Source: Niallia taxi
GTDB lineage: Bacteria > Bacillota > Bacilli > Bacillales > Cytobacillaceae
Reading direction: 5' to 3'
Length of the DNA: 64,000 nt
NCBI RefSeq assembly: GCF_004005475.1
Contig: NZ_RZTZ01000008.1
Span: 62,001 to 126,000, forward strand
Shown here: positions 52,495-61,672 of the stretch, piece after piece
Numbering within the stretch: the first letter of the stretch is position 1
Layout of the letters: each line of letters opens with the position of its first letter
Notes under the pieces: generated by a model
The model's input: the letters and a program-made list of their open reading frames with translations, nothing else
Told to the model about the DNA's origin: nothing
Databases searched by the model: none
Program-made: the position numbers and the translations under genes

Positions 52495-54021
52495 ATGTCA
52501 ACAGAAACTAATTCTGTTCAGAAAAAACCCCCATATGGCATGATAGCGATTTTATTTATTGGAGCCTTTGTCGCAATCTTGAACGAAACCTTGCTGAATG
52601 TTGCACTCCCAGCAATCATGGAGGAATTTGAAGTAAATGCAACTGCAGTTCAGTGGCTTTCTACAGGCTATATGCTAATCAACGGGATATTAATTCCAGC
52701 GAGCGCGTACTTTATTCAGCGTTTTTCTGATAAAAAGCTATTCATTACAGCGATGCTATTGTTTACTCTTGGAACACTTTTAGCTAGCTTAGCACCTGCA
52801 TTTAGTGTGTTATTAGGAGCACGTATGGTTCAGGCTGCAGGCTCTGCCATCATGATGCCGTTATTAATGAATGTAATGCTTACTGCATTCCCCGTGGAAA
52901 AAAGAGGAGCAGCAATGGGGATGTTTGGTCTTGTTATGATAACAGCTCCAGCAATTGGACCAACACTGTCAGGCTGGCTGATCGAGCATTACAGCTGGAG
53001 AATGTTATTTGATATTGTGCTACCCATTGCAGTTATCACGTTAATTTTTGCTTTCATTAAATTAAAAGATGTAACAGCACAGCGTAAAATTAAACTTGAT
53101 TTCGTCTCATTGGTTTTATCAAGCATCGGCTTCGGCGGCTTGCTTTATGGCTTCAGCTCTGCCGGAGAAAAGGGCTGGGACAGTCCGTACGTATACGGGA
53201 CGATAATTATTGGTGCAATTGCCTTAATTACCTTTGTTCTTCGTCAATTCCGAACAGATGAGCCAATGCTTGAATTTCGGGTTTACAAATATCCAATGTT
53301 TGCATTGTCATCCATTATCTCCATCGTTATTTCTGTAGCAATGTTTTCGTCGATGATTTTACTGCCAATTTATGTCCAAACACTTCGAGGAATCACACCA
53401 TTGGATTCTGGTCTGTTAATGCTTCCAGGAGCAATCGTTATGGGGATTATGTCTCCGATTACAGGAAAGCTTTTTGACAAATATGGTGCAAGAGTTTTGG
53501 CGGTAATTGGCTTAAGTATTACCGTTGTTACATCCTATTTCTTTAGTAAGATTGACATGGATACAGCTTATTCTACACTTGTCCTATTGTATACCTTCCG
53601 TATGTTTGGGATGTCAATGGTTATGATGCCAGTAATGACAAACGGCTTAAATCAGCTGCCAGCTATAAACAACCCACACGGAACAGCAATAAACAACACA
53701 TTACAGCAGGTGTCAGGTGCAATTGGCTCCGCATTGTTGATTACTGTTATGCAAAACAGAACAAAAGCAGAAGCTGAGGATTTGGCTGCTAAAGCAATGG
53801 CAAATATGGATGCAAGTACAGCCCAAAATACAGCAGAACTTAAGCAGCAAATCATGAACACAGCAATGCTGCATGGAATTAACTTTACTTTTATCGTTTC
53901 CACATGGATTGCAGTTGTGGCATTAATACTTGCCTTCTTCATCAAACGAGTAAAACCGAGCTATCAAAATCAGCCGGGAGAAGAAGCGGTTAGTAAGGAA
54001 TTTGAAGCTGGTAAAGATTAA
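52495..54021 (+). CDS. DHA2 family multidrug exporter (MFS, 14 segments)
   Basis: A 508-residue drug:H+ antiporter-2 protein: AILNETLLNVALPAIMEEF in segment 1 (family motif D1), LSTGYMLINGILIPASAYFI, RMVQAAGSAIMMPLLMNVML and segment-5 motif C GLVMITAPAIGPTLSGWLI. It is close in layout to LmrB/EmrB exporters of lincomycin and other drugs. AGGAATG places the ATG at 52495. It follows helD by 93 bases; a shared transcript is possible, which would fit antibiotic-related induction. No regulator is adjacent. Confidence 0.9.
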   Translation: MSTETNSVQKKPPYGMIAILFIGAFVAILNETLLNVALPAIMEEFEVNATAVQWLSTGYMLINGILIPASAYFIQRFSDKKLFITAMLLFTLGTLLASLAPAFSVLLGARMVQAAGSAIMMPLLMNVMLTAFPVEKRGAAMGMFGLVMITAPAIGPTLSGWLIEHYSWRMLFDIVLPIAVITLIFAFIKLKDVTAQRKIKLDFVSLVLSSIGFGGLLYGFSSAGEKGWDSPYVYGTIIIGAIALITFVLRQFRTDEPMLEFRVYKYPMFALSSIISIVISVAMFSSMILLPIYVQTLRGITPLDSGLLMLPGAIVMGIMSPITGKLFDKYGARVLAVIGLSITVVTSYFFSKIDMDTAYSTLVLLYTFRMFGMSMVMMPVMTNGLNQLPAINNPHGTAINNTLQQVSGAIGSALLITVMQNRTKAEAEDLAAKAMANMDASTAQNTAELKQQIMNTAMLHGINFTFIVSTWIAVVALILAFFIKRVKPSYQNQPGEEAVSKEFEAGKD

Positions 54022-54035
54022 GTAAAAATACTGAA

Positions 54036-54076
54036 ACACCGGGATGCCTACTAATGGTTGTCCCGGTTTTTTTTTA
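54036..54076 (+). terminator. Terminator after the DHA2 exporter
   Basis: ACCGGGA / TCCCGGT stem with a 16-base loop and nine T residues. Confidence 0.8.
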
Positions 54077-54190
54077 TACTGTACAAAGGGATTCTATATA
54101 GTTAATAAAAATTAAGGGTAAAATGATATTATTGTAACTATTTGGAAGGTTTTTCGTCTATTACCGAAAAGGGAATAGGAGACAATTTAC

Positions 54191-54547
54191 ATGAGATTAT
54201 CAGCATTTTTTCGAACAAAAAAGAGAAAAATAGCAAGCACTATCTGTATTACCATTTTTATCTTTTCGGTTTATTACTTTTTTTTCTACTATCAAGAGTC
54301 AGAAATGTTCGCAGGATTTCCAGTTCCGTTAGCAGCAAACCTTGTTAAAGCAGATCAAGATAATAAGTATGAAGAATATAAGTGGTGGGCTGCTTCTGAA
54401 ACTGATAGCATTCCTCCCTATTATTGGCTTGTAATTCGTATATTGGGTTGGCAGGAGAAGGAAAGAGAAGGAGCTTCGACTACTTACGAAAAAGATGGCA
54501 AACAAGTATTTCTTACATCTGTTGATAAAGTTATATATCTTCAGTAA
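54191..54547 (+). CDS. Hypothetical membrane-anchored protein
   Basis: A 118-residue protein: basic N-terminus (RTKKRKIAS), one membrane segment (about 14-34, TICITIFIFSVYYFFFYY) and an extracellular Tyr/Trp-rich part (KYEEYKWWAASETDSIPPYY) about 80 residues long. AGGAGAC precedes the ATG. No family recognised. Confidence 0.6.
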   Translation: MRLSAFFRTKKRKIASTICITIFIFSVYYFFFYYQESEMFAGFPVPLAANLVKADQDNKYEEYKWWAASETDSIPPYYWLVIRILGWQEKEREGASTTYEKDGKQVFLTSVDKVIYLQ

Positions 54548-54655
54548 AGGAAAGCTTCCTAAATTTGTACATTACTAGAACAACATCCTAATATATGGTA
54601 TTGTACTAGCGTACGATAAAATACAAAATAAAGTACAGCGGGGAGATTCTTACTT

Positions 54656-55285
54656 ATGAAGAAATGGAGCTATTCACTACTTTTAGCAATGGCTATTTTG
54701 GCACTTGCTGCATGTGGTGCCGAAAAAGAGGCAAGCAAGACGTCTAATGACGAGAAGGAAACAGAGGAGTCTGAAGAGTTTGCAGTGGATAAAGGCCTGT
54801 TAAGTGTAGAAATTACGATGCCAGCAGCCTTTGTTGAAGGACAGGATATGGAGAGTACGATTAAAGAAGCGGAAGCAGAAGGTATTGAGGTAACGAAAAA
54901 TGAAGATGGGTCTTTAACGTATAAAATGTCTAAATCAGAGCATAAACAAATGATGAAGGACTTAAAAAAGAACGCGGAAGAATCGCTTGAAGAAATAAAA
55001 ACAGTGGGTACCTTCCCATCAGTTAAGAATATTGATTATAATAAATCCTTTTCTAAGTTTACGATGACAGTAGACAAAGCTGCATATGAAAACAGCATGG
55101 ATGCTTGGTCTGTTATCGGCATTGGCATAACAGGAATGATGTACAATCTTTTTAACGGTGAAGATATGGATAAAATGAAGATAAATATTGATTTAAAAGA
55201 CGAAGCGACAGGTGAAGTGTTTGATACGACCGTTTATCCAGATGCTTTAGAAGACGCAGACTCAGCTTTAACTACAGAACAATAA
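54656..55285 (+). CDS. Lipoprotein of unknown function
   Basis: A 209-residue protein with a type II signal peptide ending in LALAACG, so Cys20 would be lipidated. An acidic, low-complexity linker (EKEASKTSNDEKETEESEEF) follows, then a mixed domain with SLTYKMSKSEHKQMMKDLKK and KINIDLKDEATGEVFDTTVY. Sits on the outer face of the membrane. CGGGGAGA supports the ATG. Downstream terminator present. Confidence 0.8.
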   Translation: MKKWSYSLLLAMAILALAACGAEKEASKTSNDEKETEESEEFAVDKGLLSVEITMPAAFVEGQDMESTIKEAEAEGIEVTKNEDGSLTYKMSKSEHKQMMKDLKKNAEESLEEIKTVGTFPSVKNIDYNKSFSKFTMTVDKAAYENSMDAWSVIGIGITGMMYNLFNGEDMDKMKINIDLKDEATGEVFDTTVYPDALEDADSALTTEQ

Positions 55286-55292
55286 ATAGCGG

Positions 55293-55327
55293 CAAGCCCA
55301 ATTCTCAAAAGATATTGGGCTTTAATT
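55293..55327 (+). terminator. Terminator after the lipoprotein gene
   Basis: AAGCCCAAT / ATTGGGCTT stem with an 11-base loop and TTTAATT. In the remaining gap to 55687 I see a doubtful 64-codon frame and, at 55650-55655, a TATAAT that probably belongs to the repressor gene promoter. Confidence 0.7.
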
Positions 55328-55687
55328 ATGCCGTTATTCGGGGTATATCATGGAGGAGCGACAAGCCGAGAAATATTTTCCGGTTTTTATGTTGTATTTC
55401 CTGAGAAATCGCAGGATATGACAATGTTTGTGGTTATTCTACATGATGAGGAAAAAGTATCGTCTTGGAAAAGATATGGAAATTACCAATGGGTGCTCCG
55501 CTGGGCTTTGTTCATGTATTAGACTCATATTGCTGAAAAAACTTTTAAAAAAGCAGAGCAGATAGCAGTCAAAGCATAGTTATCCTCTTTCTTGGACATG
55601 GAGATAAGAAAAACACCAATCACATGAAACAGACTATTATCTTTTGTACTATAATATAAGTAATTGGTTTTTAGGAGGATCTAAAAA

Positions 55688-56659
55688 ATGAAGCCTAAAA
55701 TAGAAGATGTGGCGAAACTGGCTGGTGTATCGCCAACAACGGTTTCAAGGGTATTAAACAACCGTGGATACATAAGTGATAAAACAAGGGATAAGGTTCA
55801 ACAGGCAATGAATGAGCTGAACTATTTTCCCAATGACGTGGCGCGGACTTTATTTAATAAGCGTTCCAATTTAATTGGCTTAATATTGCCCACAACCGCA
55901 AATCCTTTTTTCGGGGAATTGACCTTTCATATTGAAAATATTTGTGCATCGCTCGGCTATAAGGTGCTGCTTTGTAACAGCTTAAATCAAGTGGATAAAG
56001 AAGAAAAATATTTAGAAATGCTGTTAAGAAATCAAGTCGATGGCATTATTGTCGGCACACATAATCGTGGAATCCTAGACTACCATAAGCAAGGCCTAGC
56101 AGTTGTGGCAATTGATCGCTATTTGTCAGAAACTATTCCTGTCGTTAGTTCTGATAATTACGATGGCGGTAAAACAGCAACAGAATTATTAATACATAAC
56201 CAGTGTCAATGTATTGTGTTAATTGATGGAATCGGTGAATTAGAAACACCAGCAAGACTGCGGAGAAAAGCTTATATGGATTTAATGGAACAACACCGGC
56301 AAACACCAATTATTTATGAAATCGCAGAGGTATTTGAGCAAAATAGCTATATACCTATATTAAATGATCTATTTACAGAGCATCCTGAGGTCGATGGGGT
56401 GTTTGCGACAAATGATTTATTTGCTGCAGCATTATGGAATGAAGCGAAAAAGCGAAACAAATCGATCAAAGTAGTCGGTTATGACGGAACAGAGACGCTT
56501 CGTACCCTGTTGCCTGAATTAACAACCATCAAGCAGCCGATTAAGAGCTTAGCGGAAGCAGCAATCGATATATTAATTAAGGAAATAGAAGAGGAATTGC
56601 CAGACTTACCTTTAGAAACAAAGCTTCCTATCAAATTAATAAAGGGAACGACAGCTTAA
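55688..56659 (+). CDS. scrR: LacI family repressor of the sucrose locus (ScrR-like)
   Basis: A 323-residue LacI/GalR protein: HTH and hinge at 1-60 (IEDVAKLAGVSPTTVSRVLN, the sugar-operon reading head) and a periplasmic-binding-type effector domain (IGLILPTTANPFFGELTFHI, VDGVFATNDLFAAAL). It precedes a sucrose-type permease and GH32 hydrolase on the same strand, behind its own terminator. A palindrome containing TGTCAAC/GTTGACA in the following promoter is the likely operator. AGGAGGATC supports the ATG. Confidence 0.85.
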   Translation: MKPKIEDVAKLAGVSPTTVSRVLNNRGYISDKTRDKVQQAMNELNYFPNDVARTLFNKRSNLIGLILPTTANPFFGELTFHIENICASLGYKVLLCNSLNQVDKEEKYLEMLLRNQVDGIIVGTHNRGILDYHKQGLAVVAIDRYLSETIPVVSSDNYDGGKTATELLIHNQCQCIVLIDGIGELETPARLRRKAYMDLMEQHRQTPIIYEIAEVFEQNSYIPILNDLFTEHPEVDGVFATNDLFAAALWNEAKKRNKSIKVVGYDGTETLRTLLPELTTIKQPIKSLAEAAIDILIKEIEEELPDLPLETKLPIKLIKGTTA

Positions 56660-56688
56660 ACATTGCCTTCACGCAATGTTTTTTTAAT
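56658..56688 (+). terminator. Terminator after the repressor gene
   Basis: AACATTGC / GCAATGTT stem with a 6-base loop and seven T residues. It separates the repressor from the permease-hydrolase transcript. Confidence 0.85.
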
Positions 56689-56691
56689 TTT

Positions 56692-56711
56692 TATGTCAAC
56701 CCGTTGACATA
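56692..56711. promoter_or_regulatory. ScrR operator
   Basis: TATGTCAAC-CC-GTTGACATA is a perfect palindrome overlapping the -35 box. A second half-site GGTTGACATA (56719-56728) overlaps the -10 box. The TGTCAACC/GGTTGACA core resembles operators of LacI-type sucrose regulators. Confidence 0.75.
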
Positions 56712-56732
56712 TGAAACCGGTTGACATAAAAT
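56704..56732 (+). promoter_or_regulatory. Promoter of the sucrose permease-hydrolase operon
   Basis: A consensus TTGACA (56704-56709) and TAAAAT (56727-56732) are spaced by exactly 17 bases. Both boxes are inside operator sequence, so repressor binding should block RNA polymerase. Confidence 0.75.
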
Positions 56733-56737
56733 GATGT

Positions 56738-56751
56738 TGAAAGTGCTTTCA
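56738..56751. promoter_or_regulatory. cre site of the sucrose operon
   Basis: TGAAAGTGCTTTCA is a near-perfect CcpA box with symmetric TGAAAG/CTTTCA arms, just downstream of the -10 box, a position suited to roadblock or initiation repression by glucose. Confidence 0.8.
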
Positions 56752-56796
56752 GTTTTTAAAATTTGTTCTCTATTACATTATAAAGGGGAAATAGAA

Positions 56797-58032
56797 ATGA
56801 ATGGTTCAAAACGACTGTATTGGCAATTAAGTGCTTATTTTTTCTTTTTCTTTTTCACTTGGTCTTCTAGTTATTCTTTATTTTCGATTTGGTTAGGGCA
56901 AGAAATTAATTTGAATGGAGCAGAGACAGGCATTATCTTTTCTGTAAACGCTATCTTCGCACTATGCATGCAGCCGATATATGGATATATTTCCGATAAA
57001 ATCGGGCTAAAGAAAAATATTTTATTTTTCATTAGCTTGCTGCTCGTGCTAGTTGGACCATTTTATATCTTCGTGTATGGACCGCTATTACAATTTAATG
57101 TTTTGCTAGGGGCAATAGTCGGAGGATTATATTTGGGTACTGCCTTTCTGGCTGGAATTGGTGCAATCGAATCATATATTGAAAAAATCGGGCGCAAATA
57201 TCAATTTGAGTATGGAAAATCAAGAATGTGGGGCTCCCTTGGCTGGGCGGCAGCAACATTCTTTGCTGGACAGCTTTTCAACATTAACCCAAACATCAAC
57301 TTCTGGGTTGCTTCCGTTTCTGCGGTCATCCTAGTTACAATCATCATCTCTGTAAAGGTAGAAATGACTCATCATGAAATGGAAAGAGCCGATTCCGTTA
57401 CATTCAAGGATGTTGGTCAGTTATTTCTGTTAAGAGATTTTTGGTTCTTCATGCTATATGTAGTTGGTGTTACTTGCGTATATAGTGTTTATGACCAGCA
57501 GTTTCCGATTTATTATTCGTCCCTTTTTGCGACAGAGGCACTAGGAAATCAAGTGTTTGGCTATTTGAATTCTTTTCAAGTATTTCTAGAAGCGGGCATG
57601 ATGTTCTTAGCTCCATTCATTGTGAATAAGCTTGGAGCAAAGAAAAGCTTGCTGCTAGCAGGGTTCTTAATGGCATTTAGAATAATTGGCTCAGGTGTGG
57701 TAATAGGCCCTGTCGGAATTTCTTCGATGAAGTTAATTCATGCAGTAGAGCTGCCAATTATGTTAATCGCCATCTTTAAATATTTGGCGGCGAATTTTGA
57801 TACAAGACTATCATCGATTTTATATTTAGTCGGCTTTCAGTTTGCCTCACAGGTTGGTGCATCCATACTGTCCCCATTGGCAGGCAGATTATATGACAGC
57901 ATTGGCTTCAGACAGTCGTATATTTTCATGGGAGTGTTAGTTCTTGTTTTTTCCGTTATCTCCATTTTCACCTTATTAAATAATAAAAAATCAACTGTTA
58001 ATAAACCGAAAAAACTGCAAGTAGTCAATTAG
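56797..58032 (+). CDS. Sucrose-type MFS permease (oligosaccharide:H+ symporter)
   Basis: A 411-residue, 12-segment protein of the LacY/CscB oligosaccharide symporter family: LSAYFFFFFFTWSSSYSLFS in segment 1, QPIYGYISDKIGLKKNILFF after segment 2, KSRMWGSLGWAAATFFAG in segment 5. Being followed directly by a GH32 hydrolase, it likely imports sucrose (or a related fructoside) unphosphorylated, unlike the PTS route common in bacilli. AAAGGGGA favours the ATG at 56797 over those at 56731-56734. Controlled by ScrR and CcpA sites. Confidence 0.85.
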   Translation: MNGSKRLYWQLSAYFFFFFFTWSSSYSLFSIWLGQEINLNGAETGIIFSVNAIFALCMQPIYGYISDKIGLKKNILFFISLLLVLVGPFYIFVYGPLLQFNVLLGAIVGGLYLGTAFLAGIGAIESYIEKIGRKYQFEYGKSRMWGSLGWAAATFFAGQLFNINPNINFWVASVSAVILVTIIISVKVEMTHHEMERADSVTFKDVGQLFLLRDFWFFMLYVVGVTCVYSVYDQQFPIYYSSLFATEALGNQVFGYLNSFQVFLEAGMMFLAPFIVNKLGAKKSLLLAGFLMAFRIIGSGVVIGPVGISSMKLIHAVELPIMLIAIFKYLAANFDTRLSSILYLVGFQFASQVGASILSPLAGRLYDSIGFRQSYIFMGVLVLVFSVISIFTLLNNKKSTVNKPKKLQVVN

Positions 58033-58044
58033 GAGGGCGTATTT

Positions 58045-59514
58045 ATGTTAACAACAAATAAACTTCAGCAGGCAGAACAAGCAATCCAAAATGCAAAGCA
58101 ACAATTAAATAAACGATACAGACTAGGCTTTCATATTATGGCACCAGCTAACTGGATTAATGACCCGAATGGGCTAGTCCAGTATAAAGGTGAATATCAT
58201 GCATTCTATCAGCACCATCCATATGATGAAAATTGGGGACCAATGCATTGGGGGCATGTCAAAAGTAAGGATTTAGTGCATTGGGAGCACATGCCGATTG
58301 CTCTAGCGCCAACAGAATCCTATGAAAAGGATGGCTGTTTCTCAGGAAGTGCTGTCGATGATAATGGTGTTCTCACATTAATATATACGGGTAATATTTT
58401 TGTAGACAAAGAGCAAGATATTCTCGACCAATCTCAATGTATTGCTACAAGCACAGATGGAATTACTTTCACAAAGGAAACAGCAAATCCAGTGATCTCT
58501 AAGCATCCAGCAGAAGGCTCCGGCCACTTCCGTGATCCTAAAGTTTGGAAGCACGAGGACTCCTGGTACATGATTATCGGTACAAGACAGGAGGATACGG
58601 GTAAGGTTGTTCTGTATAAATCACAGGATTTACGGGCGTGGCAATATGTTGGAGTATTAGCTGAAAGTGACGGTACATTAGGATATATGTGGGAATGCCC
58701 AGACTTCTTTGAGCTTGGAGGCAAACATATTTTGCTGTTTTCTCCGCAAGGAGTGGGAGCAGAAGGTGACTTATATAATAATCTTTTCCAAACAGGCTAT
58801 TTTGTTGGAGATTACGATTATAAAACAAATGCATTCAAGTCAGGCAGCTTCACGGAATTAGATAATGGCCATGATTTTTATGCAGTCCAAACCCTTTTAG
58901 ACGACAAGGGCCGCCGCATTGCAATCGGCTGGATGGATATGTGGGAATCCAGTATGCCAACAAAAGAAGATGGCTGGTGTGGTGCACTAACATTGCCAAG
59001 AGAATTAACACTCAATGAAAATAATAAAATTCTAATGAAGCCTGTCGAGGAGCTGTCATTACTGCGCACACAGCAGCAAAAAGTATGTACAGATAAAAGC
59101 CTGTCTGGAAGCTATCTCGTTGAAGCAACACAGGATTTAATCGAACTAAAGCTCGATTTTGATTTAACGAAAACATCCGCACAAGCAATAGGACTAAAAA
59201 TTCGCGGCACCAATCAAGACGTAACCAAGCTCGCGTTTGATGTGGAACAGCAAAAGCTAGTGCTAGATTGCTCTAAGTCTGGAAAAGGCGAAGATGGAGT
59301 GAGACGCACAGCACTAAAAGCAGACCAGCAGCTTTCCTTAAGAGTATTTATCGACAGATCCTCAATAGAGGTTTTCGCAAACGATGGAGAAGTAACAATG
59401 ACAAGCCGAATATATCCAACAGAAGAAAGATTAGGATTTGAATTGTTTAGTGAAAGCGGGGAGACAGAAGTAATTGATTTTACTTGTTGGGAGTTGGAGG
59501 ATATTTGGGGATAA
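58045..59514 (+). CDS. GH32 sucrose hydrolase (sucrose-6-phosphate hydrolase family)
   Basis: A 489-residue GH32 enzyme with all three catalytic motifs: nucleophile Asp40 in NWINDPNG, Asp164 in HFRDPKVW and acid/base Glu217 in MWECPDFF, then a C-terminal beta-sandwich (RVFIDRSSIEVFANDGE). It splits sucrose or sucrose-6-phosphate into glucose (or its 6-phosphate) and fructose; the permease partner favours free sucrose. No signal peptide, so cytoplasmic. AGGAGGGCG precedes the ATG 12 bases after the permease gene. Confidence 0.9.
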   Translation: MLTTNKLQQAEQAIQNAKQQLNKRYRLGFHIMAPANWINDPNGLVQYKGEYHAFYQHHPYDENWGPMHWGHVKSKDLVHWEHMPIALAPTESYEKDGCFSGSAVDDNGVLTLIYTGNIFVDKEQDILDQSQCIATSTDGITFTKETANPVISKHPAEGSGHFRDPKVWKHEDSWYMIIGTRQEDTGKVVLYKSQDLRAWQYVGVLAESDGTLGYMWECPDFFELGGKHILLFSPQGVGAEGDLYNNLFQTGYFVGDYDYKTNAFKSGSFTELDNGHDFYAVQTLLDDKGRRIAIGWMDMWESSMPTKEDGWCGALTLPRELTLNENNKILMKPVEELSLLRTQQQKVCTDKSLSGSYLVEATQDLIELKLDFDLTKTSAQAIGLKIRGTNQDVTKLAFDVEQQKLVLDCSKSGKGEDGVRRTALKADQQLSLRVFIDRSSIEVFANDGEVTMTSRIYPTEERLGFELFSESGETEVIDFTCWELEDIWG

Positions 59515-59515
59515 T

Positions 59516-59553
59516 GAATAAGGGACCAAGTGAACATCACTTAGTCCTTATTT
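59516..59553. terminator. Bidirectional terminator between GH32 and araC-type genes
   Basis: AAGGGACCAAGTGA and TCACTTAGTCCTT arms (one bulge, one mismatch) with a 3-base loop and A/T-rich flanks. Confidence 0.7.
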
Positions 59554-59555
59554 TA

Positions 59556-60386
59556 TTAAAACGGCAGATTCCTAAATTTCTTTGGAGTTAACTCTGTATG
59601 CTCTTTAAATATTTTTATGAAATGAGGCACACTGTTAAATCCGCATTCATAGGTGATCTCTTGAATAGATAAGTCAGTGTTTTGCAAGAGTTCCTTTGCA
59701 TGATTTATGCGGAAATTGATTAAATATTGATACGGAGAACAGTTCAGATGTTTTTTAAACACTCGTGAAAAATGATACGGACTTAAGCCTGCACAATTTG
59801 CAATGTCCTGAAGCTTAATCTGGGTATGAAAGGAGCTTTCTATGTAATTAATTGCCTCTAGGATAGATTTGAATTGCAAGGAATCGACTTCACTCGATTT
59901 CTTTTTTAATTCATAAAGAATCTTATGGATATAGATAGATACCGCATCTTCTTCAACATGATTCTCTTTGGCAGCATGGAGAATACTAGTCATATAGTCT
60001 TGAATTACATAATTATTTGCTATTGAAAAGACGCAGCCGCTTGCCTCATAAAGGAGATTATAATAAGCTTCACTTGCATTACCAGAGAAATGAATCCAAT
60101 CAAATACAGTTTCTTCTTCGGCCTGATATTTATGCGGTTTATAGCAGTTCAGAAACACAAAGGAGTTTTCTGATGCGATATATTCCTTTTCCTCATAAAA
60201 GATTCTCATTTTTCCTTTCTTTACAATCATAAATAAATAGCTGTTCCAATTGTTCCGCTCCACGATATAGTCGTTACTGCAGCAAAATGTGCCAGAATAA
60301 GATAAATAGAAAAGTGCATCTTTTGCAAAATCACTAGGTGTGTGAAAATACATTTTCGATTGTGATAAAACACCTTTTTCCACCAT
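59556..60386 (-). CDS. AraC family transcriptional regulator
   Basis: A 276-residue regulator: N-terminal cupin-like sensing domain (about 20-150, YLFMIVKKGKMRIFYEEKEY) and a C-terminal double HTH (about 175-274, LQDIANCAGLSPYHFSRVFK and IQEITYECGFNSVPHFIKIF). It is divergent from a Gfo/Idh dehydrogenase across 140 bases, and should control that sugar/polyol operon. The arrangement recalls YisR beside the inositol dehydrogenase IolX (YisS) in B. subtilis. GGAGGA supports the ATG at 60386. Confidence 0.87.
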   Translation of the reverse strand: MVEKGVLSQSKMYFHTPSDFAKDALFYLSYSGTFCCSNDYIVERNNWNSYLFMIVKKGKMRIFYEEKEYIASENSFVFLNCYKPHKYQAEEETVFDWIHFSGNASEAYYNLLYEASGCVFSIANNYVIQDYMTSILHAAKENHVEEDAVSIYIHKILYELKKKSSEVDSLQFKSILEAINYIESSFHTQIKLQDIANCAGLSPYHFSRVFKKHLNCSPYQYLINFRINHAKELLQNTDLSIQEITYECGFNSVPHFIKIFKEHTELTPKKFRNLPF

Positions 60387-60526
60387 ATAAAACCGTCCTC
60401 CTGTTTAACTTTTAAGACAGCAAGAATATTATATTATTTAGCAATATCCTATAATGACATTGTAAATAGAGTTTATTAATATGTACATATGGAAAGCAAA
60501 AATAAACAATAAAGGAGATAAATGAC

Positions 60527-61672
60527 ATGGAAATTAGAATTGGATTAATTGGTGCAGGTTGGATGGGGAAAGCTCATACGAATTCATTTGTAAACGCTTT
60601 ATTAAACTTCGGTCCTGAATATGGCAAGCCGATTTTTGAGGTAGTATCAGATGTGAGTGCAGAGGCAGCTAAAAAAGCCAGTGAGACATTAGGTTATGCC
60701 AAATGGACAACTGACTGGAAGGAAGTAGTTACTGACAAAAGTATTGACATCGTTGATATCGCAACACCAAATGCCTTTCACTATGAAATTGCAAAGGCGG
60801 CACTAGAGAACGGCAAGCATGTTTACTGTGAAAAACCTTTAACTTTATCAAGTGAGCAATCATTAGAGCTTGCTGAAATAGCGAAGGCAAATGGAGTTGT
60901 CAACTATGTTGGCTACAATAATGTGATGAATCCAGCAAGCTGCTATATTAAAGAGCTGGTAGACACCGGAAAACTAGGCGATATCGTCGGCTTCTTCGGA
61001 ACATATGCTCAAGACAGCCTGCTTGATCCAAACTTGCCTATTACTTGGAGACATATTAATAAATATTCCGGATCAGGTGCACTTGGTGATTTAGGCTCTC
61101 ACTTGTTAAGTGTTTCCCAGTTTGTTTTAGGAAATATTGAAAGCGTTAACGCCACATCAAAAACGATATTTAAGCAAAGACCAGCATCTCCTGGTTCGTT
61201 AACATTAGCAGAAGTGGAAAATGAAGATATTATTGCTATTCTGACAAACTATGAAAATGGAGCTGTCGGCACAATTTCTTCGAGCAGAATTGCTGCAGGC
61301 AGAAAAAATTACTTAACGTATGAAATCCAAGGTACACAAGGGACAGTTCAGTATTCTTTAGAGCGCATGAATGAAGTTAATGTGTATTTCACTTCAGATG
61401 ATAGTGCAGACAGAGGCTTTCGAACAGTATTTTTAGGACCTGATCATAAAGGCTACAGTGCGTTTTATCCAGCGGCTGGTATTGCGATTGGCTATAACGA
61501 TATGAAGGTGCTCGAAGCACATGAATTGCTGTCAGCATTATCAAGAGGCACTGCATATGTTTGCGATTTTACATTTGGCGCACAAATTGATAAAACAGTT
61601 GATGCTATTTTAAAATCAGCAGAACAGCAGCAATGGGTTCGGGTGAATGAAAAAGGAGGGGTAATCGCATGA
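60527..61672 (+). CDS. Gfo/Idh/MocA family oxidoreductase
   Basis: A 381-residue NAD(P)-dependent dehydrogenase: Rossmann GLIGAGWMGKAHTNSF at 6-21, the VYCEKPLTLS motif with catalytic Lys, and GDLGSHLLSVSQF with the Asp/His pair of inositol-dehydrogenase-like enzymes. It probably oxidises a polyol or sugar such as an inositol isomer. The stop overlaps the isomerase start by 4 bases (ATGA). AAAGGAGAT supports the ATG. Confidence 0.88.
   Translation: MEIRIGLIGAGWMGKAHTNSFVNALLNFGPEYGKPIFEVVSDVSAEAAKKASETLGYAKWTTDWKEVVTDKSIDIVDIATPNAFHYEIAKAALENGKHVYCEKPLTLSSEQSLELAEIAKANGVVNYVGYNNVMNPASCYIKELVDTGKLGDIVGFFGTYAQDSLLDPNLPITWRHINKYSGSGALGDLGSHLLSVSQFVLGNIESVNATSKTIFKQRPASPGSLTLAEVENEDIIAILTNYENGAVGTISSSRIAAGRKNYLTYEIQGTQGTVQYSLERMNEVNVYFTSDDSADRGFRTVFLGPDHKGYSAFYPAAGIAIGYNDMKVLEAHELLSALSRGTAYVCDFTFGAQIDKTVDAILKSAEQQQWVRVNEKGGVIA

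Noticed and set aside
55328-55522. 64-codon frame after the lipoprotein gene
   Set aside because: Its ATG lies in the terminator T-run, there is no ribosome site, and no family is recognisable; probably chance or an old remnant.
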